DNA from: CG2-30-36-16 sp964372115
GTDB lineage: Bacteria; Bacteroidota; Ignavibacteria; Ignavibacteriales; Ignavibacteriaceae
DNA length: 40,264 nucleotides
NCBI GenBank assembly: GCA_964372115.1
Contig: CAYJPN010000042.1
Span: 1-40,264, forward strand
Reading direction: 5' to 3'
Under the pieces are notes generated by a model that was given only the letters and a program-made list of their open reading frames with translations, ran no database searches and was not told the origin of the DNA. A program made the position numbers and the translations under genes. Positions 35,657 through 40,264 of this stretch are shown here, one piece after another; the stretch's first letter is position 1, and each line of letters starts with the position of its first letter.

Positions 35657-35992
35657 TTGTTCTATAAGTTTATATGATTCAATTCTATAATTAAGAATAT
35701 TTGGATTTTCTTTGAGAAGTTCTAATAAAACTTTTGTTGAGCCAGTTGGAATTCTTTTTCCTTGCTCCCACTGTTTGACTGAAGATGAACTTACATTTAA
35801 TACTTTTGCAAATACATTTTGGCTTAATTTTGTTCGTTCTCTAATTTTTTGAATATCTCTTGCATTTATATTGACTTTCGGAATTTTTACATCAAGAGCT
35901 TTCAATTCTTTTTCTGTAAAAGATATTTTTATATTATTTAAAATCAAATCTTGGACTGTATTGCCAATTGCTTCTTTTATTTTTGCTCTCAT
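35651..35992 (-). CDS. higA: HigA-type antitoxin (XRE helix-turn-helix)
   Basis: The 113-residue protein has an N-terminal extension and a C-terminal helix-turn-helix (about 45-95): RERTKLSQNVFAKVLNVSSSSVKQWEQGKR. It would neutralise the toxin and repress the pair's promoter. It starts 6 bp after the toxin stop, giving the toxin-first order typical of higBA. Its TAA stop lies inside the boundary core, so the gene ends exactly at the cassette edge. Confidence 0.9.
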   Translation of the reverse strand: MRAKIKEAIGNTVQDLILNNIKISFTEKELKALDVKIPKVNINARDIQKIRERTKLSQNVFAKVLNVSSSSVKQWEQGKRIPTGSTKVLLELLKENPNILNYRIESYKLIEQA

Positions 35993-35998
35993 TTAATT

Positions 35999-36367
35999 TT
36001 ATTCCTTTATACTAACAAATGTGCCTAACCTAACGAGTTCTGAATATTTTTGTCTTTCAATTTCTAATAAATATTTAGCTAATTTTTTAAAATATTTTAA
36101 TTCATTTTCATCTAAATTGTCTTTTTCATTTTTTGAAAATCCATATACAAAAATTACAATATCAGATTTTTTATAAACTAAAATAGTTCTAAAACTCTCA
36201 CTTTTACCATGTCCTTCTTTTGATATTCGGACTTTGTAAAGTCCATTAGCTAAATTACTTACTCCAAGATTGTTTGATACATTTTCAACAGCATTTAATA
36301 AATTTTTATCAGAAATGGAATTCTTCTTTGCCCATTTATTAAACCATTTAGTTTTAAGGTTTAGCAT
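35999..36367 (-). CDS. higB: RelE/HigB-like toxin
   Basis: The protein has about 122 residues from ATG 36367. GLYKVRISKEGHGKSESFRTILVYKKSDIVIFVYGFSKNEKDNLDENELKYFKKLA is the pattern of RelE-superfamily toxins (HigB-like), which act as ribosome-dependent mRNA endonucleases. A GTG at 36382 would add five residues and cannot be excluded. The upstream leader of about 48 bp begins at the cassette core GTTAGGC, leaving room for a promoter, as is usual for toxin-antitoxin cassettes in integrons. Confidence 0.88.
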   Translation of the reverse strand: MLNLKTKWFNKWAKKNSISDKNLLNAVENVSNNLGVSNLANGLYKVRISKEGHGKSESFRTILVYKKSDIVIFVYGFSKNEKDNLDENELKYFKKLAKYLLEIERQKYSELVRLGTFVSIKE

Positions 36368-36414
36368 AAATAAATATATCACATTGTGTTATATTTGTCA
36401 AATTATTTTTACAA

Positions 36415-36477
36415 GCCTAACGGCGTGTTATTCCGCAAAGCGGGACAAGTTATTAAAAGACAACACCGTAGTTAATT
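36415..36477. repeat. Boundary repeat B, copy 2 (attC-like hairpin)
   Basis: Starts GCCTAACGGCGTGTTATT and ends AACACCGTAGTTAATT, with CCGCAAAGCGG as an internal hairpin. The outer pairing is as in copy 1. Confidence 0.6.
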
Positions 36478-36622
36478 TTATTTTATAGATTTCCTTCTAC
36501 TTTTTACATACGCAAAAAGGAAGTGTTATATTCTTCTTTCGGAGTAGCTGCACCCCGCAAGAGTTAACACACTTATAAAATGTGCTATTAAAAATACAAG
36601 CCTCCGCGTTAAGTCGCTTGGA
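36478..36622. other. Short variant spacer
   Basis: The first 60 bp match the start of the spacers at 35235 and 37552, then the sequence diverges and no open frame is kept. It seems to be a shortened or replaced version. Confidence 0.6.
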
Positions 36623-36758
36623 GCTTGCCCGCCATTTTGTTTGGCGGGGCTTAGTCCATCCATAGACCCCGTTTCTTTGCGTGGACACTGGATTATACCT
36701 CAGCGCAGTTTACCCCGCTTTTTTTCGGGGCTTGGCATGAATCCTTGTAACGTTATAC
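36623..36758. repeat. Palindromic boundary repeat A, copy 3
   Basis: Contains the long CCGCC/GGCGG hairpin as in copy 1 and both CCCCG/CGGGG-type inserts (one with a G-to-T change in the arm). It ends CCTTGTAACGTTATAC. Confidence 0.75.
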
Positions 36759-36762
36759 GTTT

Positions 36763-37458
36763 TTATAATAATCTAACAAACTCATTCGGTAATGCGACCA
36801 ATAGCCACTCGGTAGAAATTCTATTTTCATTTCTTACTTCAAATATTCTTCTATCATCATCTGCGGAAATTAATTTTATAATAATCTGATTCCATCCACG
36901 ATTGAATTTAACCTTACTATAGGTTGTAATAATATTTCTTTCATAACCCGGATAAATTTGTCCTTTCAGCTGAACACTCCAATTTCCATTAACTACTGTC
37001 GGGCGGTCAAAATAATAATAATGGATTTGATAATCTCCAACTTTAGAATAACCATTGAAATAATAGACATTTCCACAACGGACAGGCAGCCTAATAACAT
37101 CATAATATTGCAGCACTAAAGAAATATATTTTGCATTACTATCGCTGAATTTTATGCTATCTGTCATCTTAAAATATATGCTGTCTTCTAATTCAACCTT
37201 TGAGTACTGACGTAATGATTGTAAAGGTGGTATTGGTAAATCTAATTTAAAATGGCCCTCATTTGTGATTTTGGCGAAGGCTAATAATTGTTCAACTGAA
37301 TCAATTGAAACATTCCAAAATAAACTATCTCTGTAAGATGAATTCCAATTAATAAATTGACCATCAATTTTAATTTGTGAATCTTCAATAACATCTACAG
37401 ATTTATCGCTGCAACCAATCATTGAAACAAAACATATTATTGAAATTATTATTTTCAT
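36763..37458 (-). CDS. Hypothetical lipoprotein in a cassette
   Basis: The 231-residue protein has a signal peptide with lipobox SMIGC (C16) and a beta-rich mature part with no family I recognise. It is rich in Tyr, Asp and Ile and has one further cysteine near residue 128. The ATG lies 7 bp from the core GCATATAAC, and the stop lies 4 bp from the opposite core, a very tight cassette fit. An envelope location is expected. Confidence 0.8.
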   Translation of the reverse strand: MKIIISIICFVSMIGCSDKSVDVIEDSQIKIDGQFINWNSSYRDSLFWNVSIDSVEQLLAFAKITNEGHFKLDLPIPPLQSLRQYSKVELEDSIYFKMTDSIKFSDSNAKYISLVLQYYDVIRLPVRCGNVYYFNGYSKVGDYQIHYYYFDRPTVVNGNWSVQLKGQIYPGYERNIITTYSKVKFNRGWNQIIIKLISADDDRRIFEVRNENRISTEWLLVALPNEFVRLL

Positions 37459-37465
37459 ATCATAA

Positions 37466-37551
37466 GCATATAACGGCGTGTTATCCGTCAGTCCGTTAGC
37501 TAACGGATAACGGACGGAACAAGTTATTAAAACACAACACCGTAGTTAATT
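37466..37551. repeat. Boundary repeat B, copy 3 (attC-like hairpin)
   Basis: Starts GCATATAACGGCGTGTTATC and ends AACACCGTAGTTAATT. Its tip is the larger palindrome CCGTTAGCTAACGGA, in place of the CCGCAAAGCGG tip of copy 2. The stem is shared while the tip varies, as in variable terminal structures of attC sites. Confidence 0.6.
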
Positions 37552-37846
37552 TTATTTTAAAAATTTCCTTCTACTTTTTACATACGCAAAAAGGAAGGGT
37601 TATTATTGTTCTTTCGGGATAACCTATACCCGAAAAGAATTAAAAATTTATCAAACATCAAAATTTATAGGTTCTTAAAAAACTATATTCAAATGATGAA
37701 AAATAACAGTTGTGCCGGAGTAAGTATTATAATGTTTGCGGTAATTGCTGCCAACAATACCCAAAAGCCAGCACACATCTATAATACATTGTTAACTAAA
37801 TTCTAATCCTTCCTCAAAACATTCTATTGAAATTGCAGATTATCCA
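37552..37846. repeat. Geneless spacer, copy 2
   Basis: Near-identical to 35235-35529. The 66-codon frame is at 37606-37806, TTG start. Identity over the second half suggests recent duplication or gene conversion. Confidence 0.8.
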
Positions 37847-37927
37847 GCTTGTTCCGCTTTGCGGCTTAGTCCAACACTGGATTACGCCTCGGCTGCGCTT
37901 GGCATGAATCCTTGTAACGTTATATGC
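37847..37927. repeat. Palindromic boundary repeat A, copy 4 (short form)
   Basis: This copy lacks both CCCCG/CGGGG inserts present in copies 1-3. Without them, GTCCAAC (37869) and GTTATAT (37919) flank an imperfect stem pairing GGATTACGCC with GGCATGAATCC. GTCCAAC fits the integron R'' consensus RYYYAAC, and on the minus strand it reads GTTGGAC, an exact R' match. The total of 57 bp is the classical attC length. Confidence 0.6.
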
Positions 37928-37947
37928 GTTATTATTTTTTGTAAAAG

Positions 37948-38418
37948 TTAATTATATCTCATCCATATTTCTTTATTAGATGCTCTGAAGTTGAGAACAT
38001 CTTGACCATTAATTTTTGATTTATTTAAATAACATTGACTGACTTCATTATAAAAGTTTATAATCTCCATTTCTCCAAAACTTTGAGGTTGTTCATTTAA
38101 ATAATAGCTCTGTAATGAATTATACAAGAATGAAAAATCTTTATTCATTTTTGCAAATAACAATCTTGGTTTGTAAATTATTTGAAAGCCAGATTGTAGT
38201 AAATTTCCATCTGTTTCAATAATTTCTAATCTTGCTTCTTCTCCATTTTCAGTTAGAAAAATAAAATTGTATCCAAGTTCAAAAAGCGGATCTTCGTTTA
38301 TATTAAAATATTCTATTTGACGCATATTAAATTTTTTACAAGTCTCAATTAATTTATAAGGCTGGACTTTTTCTTCAGCGGTACCAATTAATAATGTTAA
38401 AATATCTTCAAAGTTCAT
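37948..38418 (-). CDS. Hypothetical protein, second gene of a two-gene cassette
   Basis: I do not recognise this 156-residue protein. It is soluble, acidic to neutral and alpha/beta in pattern, with a strand-rich centre (FELGYNFIFLTENGEEARLEII). Its start overlaps the stop of the 38415-38663 gene by 4 bp (ATGA), so the two are translationally coupled. The pair could be an immunity or toxin-antitoxin-like unit, but no motif shows that. Confidence 0.75.
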   Translation of the reverse strand: MNFEDILTLLIGTAEEKVQPYKLIETCKKFNMRQIEYFNINEDPLFELGYNFIFLTENGEEARLEIIETDGNLLQSGFQIIYKPRLLFAKMNKDFSFLYNSLQSYYLNEQPQSFGEMEIINFYNEVSQCYLNKSKINGQDVLNFRASNKEIWMRYN

Positions 38419-38663
38419 TTATTTTTATCATAGTTAGTTGGCACAAATCCAAGAGCAACAATATTTTCTCTAAGATACTTAGCAATATTATAAGCGTTTT
38501 CCATACTGGATTCATCCTTTAAATATAGATATAAAGTGTCGCTATCACCGTTTAAAATTGATAACCACTTCCCTTGAGGTTCTATTTCAATAATTGGTTT
38601 ATTAGATGGCTCCCCATAATCTTTTACGTGAAAGGACACTTCCATTCTTTCTGAAGTTTTCAT
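38415..38663 (-). CDS. Small hypothetical protein, first gene of a two-gene cassette
   Basis: The protein has 82 residues from ATG 38663, which follows a good ribosome site AGGAGTTAAA. An in-frame ATG at 38726 lies inside the boundary repeat and is rejected. The chain is alpha/beta with no membrane segment and no recognised motif. It sits 23 bp from the core GCATATAAC and is coupled to the next gene. Confidence 0.75.
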   Translation of the reverse strand: MKTSERMEVSFHVKDYGEPSNKPIIEIEPQGKWLSILNGDSDTLYLYLKDESSMENAYNIAKYLRENIVALGFVPTNYDKNK

Positions 38664-38686
38664 TTTAACTCCTATTTTTATGATAA

Positions 38687-38880
38687 GCATATAACGTCGT
38701 TGCCAATAAGCGGCGCCCCAGAACAAGGATACCGAATAACAGCAACTACTTTTTATTTATTATAAATTGTTTTTAACAAAACTACTTTACAAAGCAACAT
38801 CACACGGAACTACAAAGCTATAAATTACACAAAAACCAAATGCGAAAGCGGCGTCCGCCTTGATTGGCTGGTTATAAAGC
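38687..38880. repeat. Large attC-like site C
   Basis: Arms at the two ends pair in the order expected of attC. ATAAC pairs with GTTAT, GCCAAT with ATTGGC, and AAGCGGCGCC with GGCGTCCGCCTT (small bulges), enclosing about 135 nt of terminal sequence. At 194 bp it exceeds the usual size of integron attC sites. The left core abuts the two-gene cassette and the right core touches the HNH gene's TAG stop at 38880. Confidence 0.65.
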
Positions 38881-39947
38881 TACCCGATATTATTACGTTT
38901 ACTTCTGTTATGATTCTCACAAAGCAACTGCAAATTCCTATACGTGCTAGAACCGCCTTTAGAAACGGGTATTATATGATCAATTTCCAATTTTTCTTTT
39001 GAACCACAAATAGCACACTTTCCTAAATCTCTGCGCCACACTTTATCAATTATATGTTGAGGAATTTTTTCTCGTAATTCTTTCCTTTTTTCAGAATTAG
39101 AGTATAAGCTAAAAATATTATTCTCACGTAATTCATACATTTTATACGTGTATTTCCATTTATCGAACATTTCTTGATTAGATTCATCTCTTAATAAATC
39201 GTCCTTTTCTCCATACTCCATAATTCTCTTTATCTTTTCTCGGTCTTCAATACCTAATTCTTTGGGATTCCTAGTAATAATTGTAGTCCAATCCATTTTG
39301 GTGAAATATGAAATGGAATAATCAAATTGAAGATTATCGTTTAGACCCCATCCATATTCTTTATCGGCAACACTTGGGTTCCAAGAAGGATCTCGAAATA
39401 TTTCTGGAAGTTCTTTACCAATAAATGATTTTGCAGATCTTAAATAATATTCGATATTTTCTTGATGTATTTTTCTGTAAATATCATAGTCCTCCATATC
39501 ATCTTCAACAACAAAACTACTTTTATAATCTTTTGGGTAACATTCGTTTACAATTTTAAGAACTTCTTTCCAAATAGGTTCGAGCAATTTTTTAGGAACA
39601 AATTCTTTGAATGGATTAAAAACATAGTAACCAGAGAGCCAAAACAATATTTGTTTTTGAATAATATGGATCGGATTCTCTTTCATCCAATTAAAGAGCA
39701 TATTTGGAATTTCAAAAGCAAAGGGAATTTGTCGACTTAGTTTTTGTTTACTAAAATCCCCCGAATTTATTATATAGTGAAAATGTTCTATGTTTTCCCA
39801 CTTGTCAGGTGAATCAAAATAAAAGCTAAGTTGGTCATTTCGTGTTCGAATTGCTTTAACATATTCAAGTCTGTTTAAGAATTCATCACGCGACAGATTT
39901 GCCCTCTTGTGAAGGAATGGATCGATTATAAATATTTTTTCACTCAT
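38880..39947 (-). CDS. HNH endonuclease with unknown N-terminal domain
   Basis: The 355-residue protein ends in an HNH nuclease (about 300-355): CAIC (C311, C314), EIDHIIPVSKGG (D323, H324), NLQLLCENH (N338, C343, H346). Two CxxC-like pairs bind structural zinc, and D-H-N-H make the metal-dependent active site. The N-terminal 290 residues are acidic, aromatic-rich and not recognised, perhaps a target- or effector-sensing domain. It fills a cassette alone, with its ATG 8 bp from the core GCTTTATAAC. A restriction or anti-phage role is likely but inferred. Confidence 0.88.
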   Translation of the reverse strand: MSEKIFIIDPFLHKRANLSRDEFLNRLEYVKAIRTRNDQLSFYFDSPDKWENIEHFHYIINSGDFSKQKLSRQIPFAFEIPNMLFNWMKENPIHIIQKQILFWLSGYYVFNPFKEFVPKKLLEPIWKEVLKIVNECYPKDYKSSFVVEDDMEDYDIYRKIHQENIEYYLRSAKSFIGKELPEIFRDPSWNPSVADKEYGWGLNDNLQFDYSISYFTKMDWTTIITRNPKELGIEDREKIKRIMEYGEKDDLLRDESNQEMFDKWKYTYKMYELRENNIFSLYSNSEKRKELREKIPQHIIDKVWRRDLGKCAICGSKEKLEIDHIIPVSKGGSSTYRNLQLLCENHNRSKRNNIG

Positions 39948-39954
39948 CTATTTA

Positions 39955-40053
39955 GCTTTATAACTATTAAGCGTTTTATCTGTAAATGAGCAAAAAAAAT
40001 GATCCGCTGCTAAAAATGCAAGACGGCTCATTTACAGATAAAATGCAGTTGCC
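39955..40053. repeat. Boundary site D with long perfect inverted repeat
   Basis: TTTTATCTGTAAATGAGC (39974-39991) and its exact complement (40026-40043) make an 18-bp perfect stem, extended by three pairs (one G-T), around a 34-nt loop. Outside it, AACT and AGTT also pair after a 5-nt bulge. The outer core GCTTTATAAC faces the HNH gene. Confidence 0.7.
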
Positions 40054-40264
40054 CCGATAAAAACGGGATAAATGCGAAACCGAACATCTCGGGCTATGGG
40101 AATTCAATGCCATATCCTTTTCCGCTTCGTCCGCAAAAACTTCATTCATCATATTGTCTTTTTTCTTACTCATCCGATATTTGTTAAAAATTTATTAATT
40201 ATCATTCATAATTTATTTAGTCAACCCTTAAAAACCCAAATTTCTTTTTGAGAGTAAAAAAACT
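40054..40264. other. Right edge of the window
   Basis: A minus-strand frame at 39976-40173 begins MSKKKDNMMNEVFADEAEKD, which looks like a genuine N-terminus, but it runs into site D and has no recognisable domain. It may be a gene cut by the array. No other gene is visible. Confidence 0.3.

Larger units (their letters stand above)
34305..40053 (-). mobile_element. Integron-like gene-cassette array without visible integrase
   Basis: Five accessory gene units are separated by structured palindromic repeats whose ends carry inverted cores of the form YAAC and GTTR. Read on the minus strand, cores at the right edge of the units are GTTAGGT, GTTAGGC, GTTATAT, GTTATAT and GTTATAA; two match the integron R' consensus GTTRRRY exactly. 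Left-edge cores are ACTAAC, GCATAAC, GTATAAC, ATATAAC and TTATAAC. Gene starts lie 7-40 bp from the right cores and stops run into the left cores. Four units read leftward and one (NYN) rightward. No integrase is in the window. The cassette interpretation is inference; a hotspot of mobile palindromes is the alternative. Confidence 0.55.

Noticed and set aside
38664..38726. N-terminal extension of the small cassette gene to the ATG at 38726
   Set aside because: The extension falls in the boundary repeat, and ATG 38663 has a good ribosome site.
34305..40053. CRISPR array
   Set aside because: The repeats are palindromic, long and variable, are separated by genes rather than short unique spacers, and no cas gene is present.

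Overview
The window looks like chromosome from an AT-rich member of the Ignavibacteriota or a close relative in the Bacteroidota/Chlorobiota assemblage. The best marker is the secreted GH9 cellulase at 32188-34179, which ends in a type IX secretion sorting domain with the YPNPFNPST signature. Weak Shine-Dalgarno sites, a multihaem cytochrome, cytochrome bd and a cluster of iron-sulfur genes fit a facultative or anaerobic polymer degrader. This assignment is inference from gene content; no rRNA or tRNA gene was seen.

Layout. (1) 1-12.1 kb: signal transduction and envelope. It holds a REC-PAS-histidine kinase, a REC-histidine kinase with a small partner, a chemoreceptor plus CheW, an OprB-type porin, a cupin and a membrane histidine kinase. 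Two promoter regions share a tandem CCGCT repeat at exactly 21-bp spacing, and two kinase genes share a GAGTGAACTC palindrome. (2) 12.2-23.8 kb: a sigma-54 activator (PAS-PAS-AAA-Fis) diverges from a metal/redox block. That block holds two paralogous radical SAM proteins, an Mrp ATPase, an octahaem cytochrome of the tetrathionate-reductase family, a CGGC protein, a stand-alone CBM48-like protein, a DUF5320-like protein, three NifX-like proteins, two overlapping MinD-type ATPases with inserted ferredoxin domains, and a predicted metal exporter. (3) 23.9-34.2 kb: a thioesterase, an NCS1 permease, a lipoprotein binding protein, an rrf2-cydA-cydB operon with a perfect palindromic operator, a PaaI thioesterase, a methyltransferase and the GH9 cellulase.

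(4) 34.3-40.05 kb: the most unusual part. Small accessory genes (a frameshifted NYN nuclease, a HigBA toxin-antitoxin pair, a lipoprotein, a two-gene unit and an HNH endonuclease) are each bracketed by short inverted cores of the type YAAC...GTTR inside structured palindromic repeats. Gene starts and stops sit against these cores, and one roughly 300-bp geneless spacer is present twice almost unchanged. I read this as an integron-like gene-cassette array without an integrase in view, with unusually large attC-like sites. A family of mobile palindromes at a gene-insertion hotspot is the alternative. Four of the five cassettes read leftward, so any integrase would be expected beyond the right edge.
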